Shown in pieces: positions 7,550 through 16,420 of a stretch of 64,000 nt of DNA (its first letter is position 1; each line of letters opens with the position of its first letter). The notes beneath the pieces were generated by a model. It had not been told where the DNA came from, searched no databases, and saw only the letters and a program-made list of their open reading frames with translations. The stretch is from Sphingobium chungbukense (GTDB lineage: Bacteria > Pseudomonadota > Alphaproteobacteria > Sphingomonadales > Sphingomonadaceae): assembly GCF_001005725.1 (NCBI RefSeq), contig NZ_LBIC01000014.1, forward strand, positions 1-64,000. Reading direction: 5' to 3'. Made by a program: the position numbers and the translations under genes.

Positions 7550-10216
7550 ATGTCGAGTGTGTTTCCCTTCGGTTCCGGCGTTCTGGTCGCAGGTCAGATT
7601 GACCTCGACAAGCGCGTCCTGGGCGGGAAGGGGGCCAACCTCGCCGAGATGGCGCGGATCGGGCTGCCCGTCCCGCCTGGATTCACGATCTCCGCCGGCG
7701 AATGCCTCGCTTATCTTGACCACGGCAGAGCTTCACTTGATCGCATCCGCGATGAGGTTTCGGCTGCTTTGGGGCTGGTCGAACGGGCGACGGGCAAGAC
7801 GTTCGGCAATCCTCGCGATCCCCTGCTGGTCTCGGTGCGTTCGGGAGCGCGGGTATCCATGCCGGGGATGATGGACACGATCCTCAACCTTGGCATCAAT
7901 GATGCGACCGTCACCGGCCTGGGCCAGTCCTCCGGGGATGAGCGGTTCGCGCTCGACAGTTATCGCCGCTTCATCCAGATGTATTCCAGTGTCGTGCTCG
8001 AAATCGAGCATGGCGTATTCGAGGCAGCCCTTGACCGCATCAAGGAAGATCGCGGCGTCGATGAGGATATCGATCTTCGAGTGGACGATCTGCGCGGCCT
8101 GATCGCGACCTTCAAGGATCTCGTGCTTGCCCATCACGGCGCGGCCTTTCCTCAGGATGTACATGAACAACTCTGGACGGCAATCGAGGCGGTGTTCCTC
8201 TCATGGGACTCACCGCGAGCCAAGGTCTACCGGCGCCTGAACGATATCCCCGGAGATTGGGGCACGGCGGTTAACGTCCAGGCCATGGTGTTCGGAAATC
8301 TTGGCGAGACCAGCGCTACCGGTGTCGCCTTTACCCGCAACCCTGCAACCGGCGAGAAGGCCTACTACGGCGAATGGCTGGCCAACGCCCAGGGTGAGGA
8401 TGTTGTCGCCGGCATCCGCACGCCCCAGTATCTGACCAGGGCTGCCCGCGAAGCCGCAGGTGCGCGGCTTCCCTCAATGCAGGAAGCGATGCCGAAGGCC
8501 TATGCTCAACTTGCTGAGGTGTTCGAACTGCTGGAGCGCCACTATCGCGACATGCAGGACATCGAATTCACAGTCGAACGCGGCAGGCTCTACCTCCTTC
8601 AGACCCGTTCGGGCAAGCGCACTGCCATGGCCGCGCTCAAGATTGCCGTCGACATGGTCGAAGAGAGCCTGGTCGACGAAGTGACCGCGCTGCTCCGCCT
8701 CGACCCGGCCTCGCTCGACCAGTTGCTTCACCCCTCGCTCGATCCGAATGCGCCGCGGGTGCTGCTCGGAAAGGGTTTGCCTGCCTCGCCCGGGGCAGCC
8801 TCGGGGGGTGTGGTATTCGATGCGGAAACAGCGGAACGGTGGGCCGAATTTGGAGAGAAGGTCATCCTCGTCAGGCATGAGACGTCGCCTGACGACATCC
8901 ATGGCATGCACGTCGCAACCGGCATTCTGACGGCGCGCGGCGGCATGACCAGCCACGCGGCCGTGGTCGCGCGGGGTATGGGCCGGCCATGCGTGGCGGG
9001 CACCGCCAGTCTCAAGATCGACCCGGTCGCGCGGGTCGCCGAGATCGGCGGCCAGCGGCTCGAAGAGGGCGCATTCATTACGATCGACGGTTCGACCGGC
9101 GAAGTGTTCCTGGGCGAACTACCGACAATCCAGCCCAAACTTTCGGGCGATTTCGCAACGGTGATGGCATGGGCTGACAAGCATCGCCGCCTGAAGGTTC
9201 GGACCAACGCGGAAACCCCGCTCGATTGCGAAATGGCCCGCCGGTTCGGGGCCGAAGGGGTCGGGCTTTGCCGAACCGAGCACATGTTCTTCGATGAAAG
9301 TCGGATCCTCGCTATGCGGCAGATGATCCTGGCCGACAGCGAAAAGGAACGACGCTCCGCGCTCGACCAGCTTTTGCCCGAACAGCGCGCCGACTTCCGA
9401 CGAATCTTCGAGATCATGGAAGGCTTGCCAGTCACCATCCGCCTCCTCGATCCGCCGCTGCACGAGTTTCTGCCGCATACGGATAGCGAGTTCACCGAGC
9501 TTTCGCGGGCGATGGGTATTGACGTGGAGCAGGTTCGGAATCGCGCAATCGAATTGGCGGAAACCAACCCCATGCTGGGGCATCGAGGCTGCCGACTTGG
9601 CGTGGTCTATCCCGAAATATACGAAATCCAGGCTCGCGCGATTTTCGAGGCTGCGCTCGAAGTCGCGGGCGAGGCGGGCATGGCGGTCTGTCCCGAAATC
9701 ATGATCCCGCTGGTCGGATTGCCGCGTGAACTCGAATCACTGAAGGATACCCTGTACAGGGTAGCTGAAGTCGTGTTCGCCGAAAAAGGCGAGCGGATCG
9801 CCTTTAGCGTTGGCACCATGATCGAGCTGCCGGGGGCAGCCCTGGTTGCCGACGAAATCGCTGCAAGCGGGGAATTCTTCTCGTTCGGAACCAATGATCT
9901 GACCCAGACTACGCTGGGCATCAGCCGCGACGATGCGGCGCGTTTCCTGGGTGCTTATGTGGAAAAAGGCATTATCGCCAAGGACCCGTTCGTCACTCTC
10001 GATATCGAAGGGGTCGGCAAGCTGATCGAAATGGCATCGCGCAAAGGGCGCGAAACTCGGCCCGACCTTAAACTGGGGATCTGCGGCGAGCACGGCGGCG
10101 ATCCGGCCACGATCGCTTTCTGTGAGGAGATCGGGTTGGACTATGTCAGCGCATCGCCTTTCCGGGTGCCGATTGCCCGACTGGCTGCGGCCCAGGCGGC
10201 GCTGGCGCCTTCATGA
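7550..10216 (+). CDS. ppdK: Pyruvate, phosphate dikinase
   Basis: This 888-residue enzyme interconverts pyruvate + ATP + Pi and PEP + AMP + PPi. It has the N-terminal ATP-grasp domain (KGANLAEMARIGLPVPPGFT), the swivelling phosphohistidine domain with GGMTSHAAVVARGMGRPC (His about 469), and the C-terminal PEP/pyruvate barrel (GLCRTEHMF, SFGTNDLTQTTLG, GICGEHGGDP). ATG 7550 follows AGGA. Its place in the dioxygenase operon suggests that pyruvate from ring cleavage is returned to PEP for gluconeogenesis; a housekeeping gene moved here is the alternative. Confidence 0.95.
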   Translation: MSSVFPFGSGVLVAGQIDLDKRVLGGKGANLAEMARIGLPVPPGFTISAGECLAYLDHGRASLDRIRDEVSAALGLVERATGKTFGNPRDPLLVSVRSGARVSMPGMMDTILNLGINDATVTGLGQSSGDERFALDSYRRFIQMYSSVVLEIEHGVFEAALDRIKEDRGVDEDIDLRVDDLRGLIATFKDLVLAHHGAAFPQDVHEQLWTAIEAVFLSWDSPRAKVYRRLNDIPGDWGTAVNVQAMVFGNLGETSATGVAFTRNPATGEKAYYGEWLANAQGEDVVAGIRTPQYLTRAAREAAGARLPSMQEAMPKAYAQLAEVFELLERHYRDMQDIEFTVERGRLYLLQTRSGKRTAMAALKIAVDMVEESLVDEVTALLRLDPASLDQLLHPSLDPNAPRVLLGKGLPASPGAASGGVVFDAETAERWAEFGEKVILVRHETSPDDIHGMHVATGILTARGGMTSHAAVVARGMGRPCVAGTASLKIDPVARVAEIGGQRLEEGAFITIDGSTGEVFLGELPTIQPKLSGDFATVMAWADKHRRLKVRTNAETPLDCEMARRFGAEGVGLCRTEHMFFDESRILAMRQMILADSEKERRSALDQLLPEQRADFRRIFEIMEGLPVTIRLLDPPLHEFLPHTDSEFTELSRAMGIDVEQVRNRAIELAETNPMLGHRGCRLGVVYPEIYEIQARAIFEAALEVAGEAGMAVCPEIMIPLVGLPRELESLKDTLYRVAEVVFAEKGERIAFSVGTMIELPGAALVADEIAASGEFFSFGTNDLTQTTLGISRDDAARFLGAYVEKGIIAKDPFVTLDIEGVGKLIEMASRKGRETRPDLKLGICGEHGGDPATIAFCEEIGLDYVSASPFRVPIARLAAAQAALAPS

Positions 10217-10268
10217 ACGGCAGATGCAAGCTGAAATTCTGAACCAAATCGAGATGAGGTGCACATCA

Positions 10269-11231
10269 ATGGAATATGATCGTAAGGACGCCAAGGCTTG
10301 GGCTACGAAGACCGTCAGGGGCTTCTATCAGTGTCCGATTACCCCGATGACCGCCGATTACAAGTTCGATGTGGACGGTATCCGCTACAACATCGATAAA
10401 TATGTCGAAATGGGCGTAGATGGCTTGGCCGTCGGCGGGTTCATCTCCGAATGTTGGAACGTCTCAGCGTCAGACTGGTTTCGCTATCACGAGATCGTCG
10501 CCGAGGCGAATGCCGGGCGGCTCGATCTGTGGACCATCGTGCTCGATCCCAGCGTCTATACCGCGATCGAGAAGATGCAGTTCGTCGAGAAGCTCGGGTA
10601 TAACGGGGCTGAGGTGATCAACCCGGTTGTGCAGCTCAAGCGCGACGACGAAATCTATGCCTGGTTCAAGTTCCTGACCGACAACACCGATCTGGCCGTC
10701 TGCCTCTACCGGACCCCGGTTTCGGGAACCGTGCTGAGCTGGGACCTGATGCGCCGCCTGGCCGATATCGATACCGTGATCGGCGTCAAACAAGGTGCCA
10801 TGAGCCGTGCCGAGACAATCAAAATCCGCCAGCTAATGCCCGAAGGCTTCAACACGATGGAGCCATTCGAATACTTCTTCCTCGACGATCTGCGTCTTGG
10901 CGGCACCGTTTGCTGGGGTGAATTGTCTTACATGCTGTACGGCAAGAAGCGCCATTTCGCCAAGGAATACATCCGCCTGGCGCATGAAGGAAAATGGGAG
11001 GAAGCGCGGGCCGCTTCCGATCAGCTCAGCGAAGTCCGCGAATTCTATCACGACAACTTCCTGTGGGATATCGCCCGCACCGCGACCTATGCCAGCGCAC
11101 TTGCCAATGTGAAGGCCTGGTACGAAGCGATTGGCCTCAAGGCTGGCCCGATCCTGCCGCCGGTGGCTGATGTGACGCCGGAAAAGAAAGAGCAGATCAG
11201 GGCCAAGCTGGTCGAACTGGGCATTGCCTGA
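10269..11231 (+). CDS. DapA-family aldolase/dehydratase
   Basis: This 320-residue TIM-barrel protein is of the dihydrodipicolinate synthase / N-acetylneuraminate lyase family. The Schiff-base lysine is in VIGVKQG, and CLYRTPVSG carries the catalytic tyrosine position. Members perform pyruvate aldol cleavage, hydration-aldol cleavage (for example NahE) or sugar-acid dehydration. The C-terminus KAGPILPP resembles NahE-like hydratase-aldolases, but the GTFGECAT loop of NahE is replaced by GGFISECWN. GAGGTG precedes ATG 10269. Given the operon, cleavage of a ring-fission product releasing pyruvate is attractive but unproven. Confidence 0.75.
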   Translation: MEYDRKDAKAWATKTVRGFYQCPITPMTADYKFDVDGIRYNIDKYVEMGVDGLAVGGFISECWNVSASDWFRYHEIVAEANAGRLDLWTIVLDPSVYTAIEKMQFVEKLGYNGAEVINPVVQLKRDDEIYAWFKFLTDNTDLAVCLYRTPVSGTVLSWDLMRRLADIDTVIGVKQGAMSRAETIKIRQLMPEGFNTMEPFEYFFLDDLRLGGTVCWGELSYMLYGKKRHFAKEYIRLAHEGKWEEARAASDQLSEVREFYHDNFLWDIARTATYASALANVKAWYEAIGLKAGPILPPVADVTPEKKEQIRAKLVELGIA

Positions 11232-11256
11232 GCCGAACCAACGGGAATCCCAAAGC

Positions 11257-12270
11257 ATGTCCAAGCAATTGCATTTCTGTTTCCACGGTGCCGGCGGGCT
11301 AGGCTCGGTCATCGGCGGATTCCTGGCGCGCGGCGGCCACAAGGTCACGCTGATTGCGCGCAAGCCCCATGTCGAGGCGATCCGCCGGGATGGCCTGAGT
11401 ATTTCGGGTGTGCGGGCGCAATTCGTCCAGCGCGAAAACCTCTTCGCGGTCGAAACGCCCGAGGAGGTTGAAGGCGACATCGACTATTACATCCTGCTGA
11501 CCAAGGCCAAGGGTACCGATCAGGCGCTGGCCGATGCGCAGGTGTTGGTCGATCGCACCGCTTGCGCGCTGACTTTGCAGAACGGCGTGGGCAAGGAAGG
11601 CAAACTCCAGGCCGCGTTTGGCAAGGACAAGGTGATCGGCGGCTCGATCATGGACGGGGCGACCCTGCTCGAACCGGGCAAGGCGCTCAATCACATGGCG
11701 GTTCCCGTCACCGCCTATTTCGGCGAGCTGGAAGGCGGGGAGAGCGAGCGCACGCGGATCATGGCCGTAGCGCTCGACGCTGCGGGCATGGGTTCGCGCT
11801 CAACTCCCGATATCGTCCATGTCCATTGGGAAAAAGTGGTTCAGGTCGGTGGAGCATCGTCGTGGAGCGCCAGTACGCTGGGCGCGCTTCCAAAGCTCGA
11901 TTTTGTGGATGGTGTGGCGGTTCGCGAAGGCGCCGAACACTATGTCCACGTCGTCAAGGATCTGCTGGCGATCTACAAGGCACTTGGCTACGAACCGCAG
12001 AACTATTTCGCGCCTGTATCCAGATTGGTCGAGATTGACCGTGAAAGCTTTGAAGAGGCAGTGTACGGTGTCATGGCGATGGGCACCAGATTCAAGCCGG
12101 AAAACCGTCCCGTCCGCACCTCGATGCATGACGATCTCGTGGCGGGCCGGCGGATGGAAGTTGACGAGGTCCTGGGGCCGCTCGCGGCGGCAGCGGAGCA
12201 ACTGCAGGTTCCTGCGCCAGCCTTTCTCAGCGCTTATCGGGTGCTCAAGACTTTGAACAGCTATCTGTAG
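11257..12270 (+). CDS. Ketopantoate-reductase-like oxidoreductase
   Basis: This 337-residue protein has an N-terminal GAGGLGSVIGG nucleotide-binding site, a conserved LQNGVG segment and the ApbA/PanE C-terminal helical domain. Canonical PanE makes pantoate with NADPH; catabolic relatives reduce or oxidise other 2-oxo or 2-hydroxy acids. It sits 25 nt after the DapA-like gene and 13 nt before the malate/tartrate dehydrogenase-like gene, so the three likely act on one acid. A second family member lies nearby at 14102-15034, which argues against a pantothenate role for both. Confidence 0.8.
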   Translation: MSKQLHFCFHGAGGLGSVIGGFLARGGHKVTLIARKPHVEAIRRDGLSISGVRAQFVQRENLFAVETPEEVEGDIDYYILLTKAKGTDQALADAQVLVDRTACALTLQNGVGKEGKLQAAFGKDKVIGGSIMDGATLLEPGKALNHMAVPVTAYFGELEGGESERTRIMAVALDAAGMGSRSTPDIVHVHWEKVVQVGGASSWSASTLGALPKLDFVDGVAVREGAEHYVHVVKDLLAIYKALGYEPQNYFAPVSRLVEIDRESFEEAVYGVMAMGTRFKPENRPVRTSMHDDLVAGRRMEVDEVLGPLAAAAEQLQVPAPAFLSAYRVLKTLNSYL

Positions 12271-12283
12271 GGAAAGATTGACC

Positions 12284-13351
12284 ATGAGGCGTTATTCCAT
12301 CGCCAGCATTCCGGGAGATGGAATTGGCCGCGAAGTGGTGCCTGCCGCAATCGCGGTGCTGACGGCGGCAGCGGCCAAGTGCGGTTTCGTGCTCGAATTC
12401 CGGCACTTCGACTGGAGCTGCCAGACCTACCTCAAAACCGGCAAGATGATGCCCGATGATGGGCTAGACCGGTTGCGCGATCATGATGCGGTGTTCCTCG
12501 GCGCGGTCGGCTTTCCCGGGGTACCCGATCATATCTCGCTGTGGGGGCTGCTGTTGCCGATCCGGCGCGAGTTCGAGCAGTACGTCAATCTGCGTCCGGT
12601 GCGGCTGCTGCCGGGCATCGCTTCGCCCCTGCGCGACAAGGCTCGCGGCGACATCGATTTCTGGGTGGTGCGCGAAAACTCGGAAGGCGAATATTCCCAG
12701 ATCGGCGGTCGGACCGGAACTGGCGAGAACGAAATCGTCGTCCAGCAGGCGATCTTCACCCGCCGGGGCACCGACCGCATCTTGCGCTATGCCTTCGACT
12801 TCGCTCGGCGGAGCGGGCGCAGGCATGTGACCAGCGCGACGAAGTCCAATGGACTCTATCATTCGATGCCGTTCTGGGACGAGCGCTTTGCCGCGATCGG
12901 CGCCGAATACCCCGATGTTGCCGCCGATCAGTATCATGTCGATATTCTCGCCGCACGCTTTGTGATGTCGCCCGAACGGTTCAATGTGGTGGTTGGTTCG
13001 AACCTTTTTGGTGATATCCTTTCCGATCTGGGGCCGGGAATCACTGGCACCATCGCTGTGGCTCCTTCTGCTAACCTCAACCCCGAACGGCGGTTCCCTT
13101 CGATGTTCGAGCCGGTCCACGGGTCTGCCCCGGACATCGCCGGGCAGGGCATCGCCAATCCGATCGGCCAGATTTGGTCGGGTGCAATGATGCTGGAGCA
13201 TCTCGGCGAAACCGAGCCCGCCGCGCTGGTGATGCGCGCACTCGAAACGGCGCTCATTGCGCCCGATATCGCGAGGACCCCCGATCTTGGCGGAAACGGG
13301 ACAACTGCGGGATTTGCGCAAGCTGTTCGCAACACCTTGCTGGGGCTCTAG
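12284..13351 (+). CDS. Tartrate/D-malate dehydrogenase-like decarboxylating enzyme
   Basis: This 355-residue member of the isocitrate/isopropylmalate dehydrogenase family has SIPGDGIGREVV at the N-terminus, the substrate motif VVRENSEGEYS typical of TtuC/DmlA, a metal site near GSNLFGDILSDL, and the NAD loop EPVHGSAPDIAG. It oxidatively decarboxylates a 2-hydroxy acid using NAD and a divalent metal. ATG 12284 follows GGGAAAG. It most likely forms pyruvate or a related oxo acid from a hydroxy-dicarboxylate produced by its neighbours. Confidence 0.85.
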   Translation: MRRYSIASIPGDGIGREVVPAAIAVLTAAAAKCGFVLEFRHFDWSCQTYLKTGKMMPDDGLDRLRDHDAVFLGAVGFPGVPDHISLWGLLLPIRREFEQYVNLRPVRLLPGIASPLRDKARGDIDFWVVRENSEGEYSQIGGRTGTGENEIVVQQAIFTRRGTDRILRYAFDFARRSGRRHVTSATKSNGLYHSMPFWDERFAAIGAEYPDVAADQYHVDILAARFVMSPERFNVVVGSNLFGDILSDLGPGITGTIAVAPSANLNPERRFPSMFEPVHGSAPDIAGQGIANPIGQIWSGAMMLEHLGETEPAALVMRALETALIAPDIARTPDLGGNGTTAGFAQAVRNTLLGL

Positions 13352-13395
13352 CGGGAAAGCTGGCGGTCCCGGCGCTGACCAAAGGAAACGGAGTG

Positions 13396-13680
13396 ATGGC
13401 TGCCTATTTCATCGGATCGATCAAATCGCACGACGAAACCTGGGTGGCAGGCTATATGGCCGCAGTTCCGGCGCTGGTCGGACGCCACGGCGGGGAAATG
13501 GTCTGCCGTTCGCACGAGTTCGTCCGTTATGAGGGCGAGGGAGCCGCACCTGACTATGTCGTGGTGATCCGGTTTCCTTCGATGGAGGCGATCGACGCCT
13601 TCATGAACGATCCGGACTATGCGCCGCACAAGGATGCGCGCATCGCCTGCGCCACATCGGATATCTTCGCGATCGCCTGA
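13396..13680 (+). CDS. DUF1330 protein
   Basis: This 94-residue protein has the ferredoxin-like dimeric alpha-beta barrel fold expected from MAAYFIGSIKSHDETWVAGY, VVIRFPSMEAIDAF and NDPDYAPHKDAR. The function is unknown. AAAGGAAACGGAG precedes ATG 13396. It follows the dehydrogenase by 44 nt and the next gene follows by 10 nt, so it belongs to the operon. Confidence 0.8.
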   Translation: MAAYFIGSIKSHDETWVAGYMAAVPALVGRHGGEMVCRSHEFVRYEGEGAAPDYVVVIRFPSMEAIDAFMNDPDYAPHKDARIACATSDIFAIA

Positions 13681-13690
13681 GGAGGCCGCC

Positions 13691-14101
13691 ATGAAGGTTC
13701 TGCGCACTTACCTGATCGCCGTGGGGATCTGGTATCTCTGCAATCTCGTGCTGCTCTGGCCGCCGGTCTATGCGGGGGCCCTGCGGCTGATCTACCCCGG
13801 TATTGCGCTGGGGCAGGGGACGCCGTCTTTCGGCCTGCTGCTTGATGCCTGGTTGATCGTTGGCATCCAACTGGCAGCAATCGGCCTCGTGGCGTTGTGG
13901 GGCGCGCGCGATCCGTTGCGCTACTGGGCGCTGGTTCCGGTGATCGTGCTGACCGAACTCGTCGGCTCCGCCTGGGACATCTATAGCGTCGTTTGGAGCG
14001 GCGAAGCCTTGTGGGTCGGCTTGACGACCTTGGCCGCGCATGCTGTGATCATGGCGGGTGCATGGTTTGCCAGGCGCGCGATGGAGCGGGATATCGTCTG
14101 A
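13691..14101 (+). CDS. Small four-helix membrane protein, BphX-like
   Basis: This 136-residue protein has four hydrophobic segments, starting at TYLIAVGIWYLCNLVLLW and ending at LTTLAAHAVIMAGAWFA. Size and N-terminal pattern resemble the BphX-like family linked to aromatic clusters, but the match is by eye. A perfect GGAGG precedes ATG 13691. It is the last gene of the plus operon, and its stop at 14099-14101 directly abuts the stop of the convergent gene, leaving no terminator space. Confidence 0.6.
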   Translation: MKVLRTYLIAVGIWYLCNLVLLWPPVYAGALRLIYPGIALGQGTPSFGLLLDAWLIVGIQLAAIGLVALWGARDPLRYWALVPVIVLTELVGSAWDIYSVVWSGEALWVGLTTLAAHAVIMAGAWFARRAMERDIV

Positions 14102-15034
14102 TCAATCAGGTTGAAGCCCGCGGGCGCGCAGCCGCGCGAGGATTTCGTCTGTGGCCGGGCAGGGCAGGTCGGCCTGTCGCGCGAAGCGGGGTATGGCCCC
14201 ACTGAGGTGGACGAATTCCGACGGTCTGCCCGCTTCGAGATCGCGCTGCAGCGAACTGGTGACGTCGGGTGGAAAGCGGCCGATGAAGTCCAGCTTCTCG
14301 TATATGCAATCGGGCGGCAATTCGATGCCCAACGCCGCTGCGATCCGTTCGACCTCGGCCATGGCCTCGCGCAAAAGCGCGCTGGCCTGGGGATGGCCCA
14401 GCACCTGACCGACCTTCAGGCCGAACGCCGGGGCCACCGCGCCGATCGTCGCGGCCATCAGGAACTTGTCCCACAACGCTGGGCGCATGTCGCCTGTCAG
14501 AGTGGTGGGGACCCCAGCGGCAATAAGGTCGCCCGCAAGGATTGCCGAGGCCTGTCCGGCAGCCGGGTCGGTTGCGCGATCGGCGACCGGGCCGGCCAGC
14601 AGCGTGGCGGGGACGCCGGTGTGGCGCACGATCCCGTCTTCCAGCTCGAAGAAGCCGTGCATGCGTGCGCCAAGCACGACAGCGCGGGGCAGGGCGGCCT
14701 GGGCGATGCCGGGTGCTTCGACCCCATTCTGCACCGTCAGCAGCGTGAAGCGGCTTCCGCGCAGTGGTTCGAGCAGGGCAAGCGCCGATTCGATCTGAAA
14801 CGTCTTGGTTGCCAGGATGGCATGATCCGGCGGCGTTGCGGGATCGCATGCTGCGGACACCGGCACACGCACTTGCCGCTCGGCCCCGCCTTCGGACAGC
14901 AGCACGCCCGTGTTTCGCAAGGCCTCGAGCCGCGCTCCTCGGGCGATCAGCAGAACTTCATGCCCGGCGTTGTGCAACCGCGTGCTCAGGAAACTGCCGA
15001 TTGCCCCGGCGCCGATGATGACAAACCGGCTCAC
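14102..15034 (-). CDS. Ketopantoate-reductase-like oxidoreductase (second copy)
   Basis: This 310-residue protein has FVIIGAGAIGSFLS for NAD(P) binding, ILATKTFQ and LTVQNGVE in the first domain and the ApbA/PanE helical C-domain (DKFLMAATIG, LEAGRPSEFVHLSG). It is last in a minus operon after the flavin monooxygenase (4-nt gap). It is clearly diverged from the copy at 11257-12270, so they are not a recent tandem duplication. The substrate is unknown; a 2-oxo acid from the pathway is likely. Confidence 0.8.
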   Translation of the reverse strand: MSRFVIIGAGAIGSFLSTRLHNAGHEVLLIARGARLEALRNTGVLLSEGGAERQVRVPVSAACDPATPPDHAILATKTFQIESALALLEPLRGSRFTLLTVQNGVEAPGIAQAALPRAVVLGARMHGFFELEDGIVRHTGVPATLLAGPVADRATDPAAGQASAILAGDLIAAGVPTTLTGDMRPALWDKFLMAATIGAVAPAFGLKVGQVLGHPQASALLREAMAEVERIAAALGIELPPDCIYEKLDFIGRFPPDVTSSLQRDLEAGRPSEFVHLSGAIPRFARQADLPCPATDEILARLRARGLQPD

Positions 15035-15038
15035 CGCA

Positions 15039-16358
15039 TCAGGCGAAGAAGCGGTTGTCCGGGCGCGGCAGGCCTAGATGGTCGCGCAGCGTTTCGCCTT
15101 CGTATTCGGTGCGGAACAGGCCGCGCGCCTGCAGTTCGGGCACAACCTTGCCGGCAAAGTCTTCCAGGCCTTCCGGCAGGTAAGGGAACATGGTGGTAAA
15201 ACCGTCGCAAGCGCCTTGCTCAAGCCAATGCTGCATCTCGTCGGCGATGGTCTTGGCGGTGCCGACAAAAGCCAAACCGCCATAGCTGCCGGCCTTCGCG
15301 GCGAGCTGGCGGATCGTCAGGCTCTCAGCTCTGGCCAATTCGATCATGAACCGCCGCGAACTTTTGCTGGCGTTGGATTCGGGGATGTCGGGCAGGGGGC
15401 CATCGGGATCGAAGCCCGATACGTCGTGACCCAGCATGCCGGACAGTGAATGGATGCCGCTGTCGTAGTGGACCAGGCTGTCCAGTTTCGCGCGCTTCGC
15501 GTGGGCTTCCTCGACGGTGTCTCCAACAACCAGGAATACGGCCGGCATGATCTTGATGTGATCGGGATTGCGTCCTACCGTCGCCGCCCGCCCTTTGACG
15601 TCGTCGTAATAGGCTTTGCTGCCTTCCAGCGTCGATTCCGCAGCAAATACGGCTTCGGCGGTTTCGGCAGCGAGCTGGCGGCCCGGGTCCGAGGCACCGG
15701 CCTGGAAGATGACCGGCCAGCCTTGAACCGGACGGGCGATGTTAAGCGGCCCGGTGACCGAGAAATGCTCGCCCTTGTGGTTCAGCGCACGCATCCGGGC
15801 GGGGTCGAAATAGATGCCCTTTGCTGCGTCCATAACGAAGGCATCGTCGGCGAAACTGTCCCACAGCCCGGTCACAACGTCATGAAACTCGCGGGCGCGG
15901 TGATAGCGCGCGGCGTGATCTGGCTGGGTCTCCAGGCCGAAGTTGCGGCTGCTGTCCGGATTCGAAGTGGTCACCACGTTCCAGCCGGTCCGCCCGCCGC
16001 TGATGTGATCGAGAGAGGCAAAGCGGCGCGCGACATGGAACGGCTCGTCGTAAGTGGTCGAGGCCGTTGCGACGAGGCCGATTCGCTCAGTCACCCCGGC
16101 CAGTGCGGAAAGCAACGTGAATGGCTCGAACGAGGTCACAGTGTGGCTGCGCATCAGCGCCTGGCGTGGCAGGTTGAGCACGCCGAGGTGATCAGCCATG
16201 AAGAAATAATCGAACTTGGCAGCTTCAAGGCTGCGGATGAAGCGCTGGATCGCTGCCAGGCTGAAGTTCGCGTCGGGTAAGGCACCTGGATACCGCCAGG
16301 CTCCGGTGTGGATGCTGACCGGGCGCATGAACGCGCCAAGGTGAAGTTGCTTGGCCAT
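15039..16358 (-). CDS. NtaA/DszA-type FMNH2-dependent monooxygenase
   Basis: This 439-residue luciferase-like TIM barrel belongs to the NtaA/SnaA/DszA group: KQLHLGAFM at the start, FDYFFMADHL, the RTGWNVVTT motif with residues near the flavin phosphate, and PVIFQAGASDPGR. Such enzymes hydroxylate amines, sulfones or related compounds using reduced FMN from a separate reductase. No flavin reductase gene is visible. It lies in an apparent operon with the desaturase-like gene and a ketopantoate-reductase-like gene. Confidence 0.88.
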   Translation of the reverse strand: MAKQLHLGAFMRPVSIHTGAWRYPGALPDANFSLAAIQRFIRSLEAAKFDYFFMADHLGVLNLPRQALMRSHTVTSFEPFTLLSALAGVTERIGLVATASTTYDEPFHVARRFASLDHISGGRTGWNVVTTSNPDSSRNFGLETQPDHAARYHRAREFHDVVTGLWDSFADDAFVMDAAKGIYFDPARMRALNHKGEHFSVTGPLNIARPVQGWPVIFQAGASDPGRQLAAETAEAVFAAESTLEGSKAYYDDVKGRAATVGRNPDHIKIMPAVFLVVGDTVEEAHAKRAKLDSLVHYDSGIHSLSGMLGHDVSGFDPDGPLPDIPESNASKSSRRFMIELARAESLTIRQLAAKAGSYGGLAFVGTAKTIADEMQHWLEQGACDGFTTMFPYLPEGLEDFAGKVVPELQARGLFRTEYEGETLRDHLGLPRPDNRFFA

Positions 16359-16420
16359 CAGTGCGTTTCCCGGTCTGGAGGTACGGCCGGACCATACCGA
16401 ACGGTCCGGCCGTTATTTCG

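Noticed and set aside
8728-9573. A 281-codon minus-strand frame inside ppdK
   Set aside because: Serine/arginine-rich shadow of the well-supported ppdK frame.
10269-11231. Assignment as NahE hydratase-aldolase
   Set aside because: The fold, length and Schiff-base Lys fit, but the characteristic GTFGECAT loop differs, so only the DapA superfamily is claimed.
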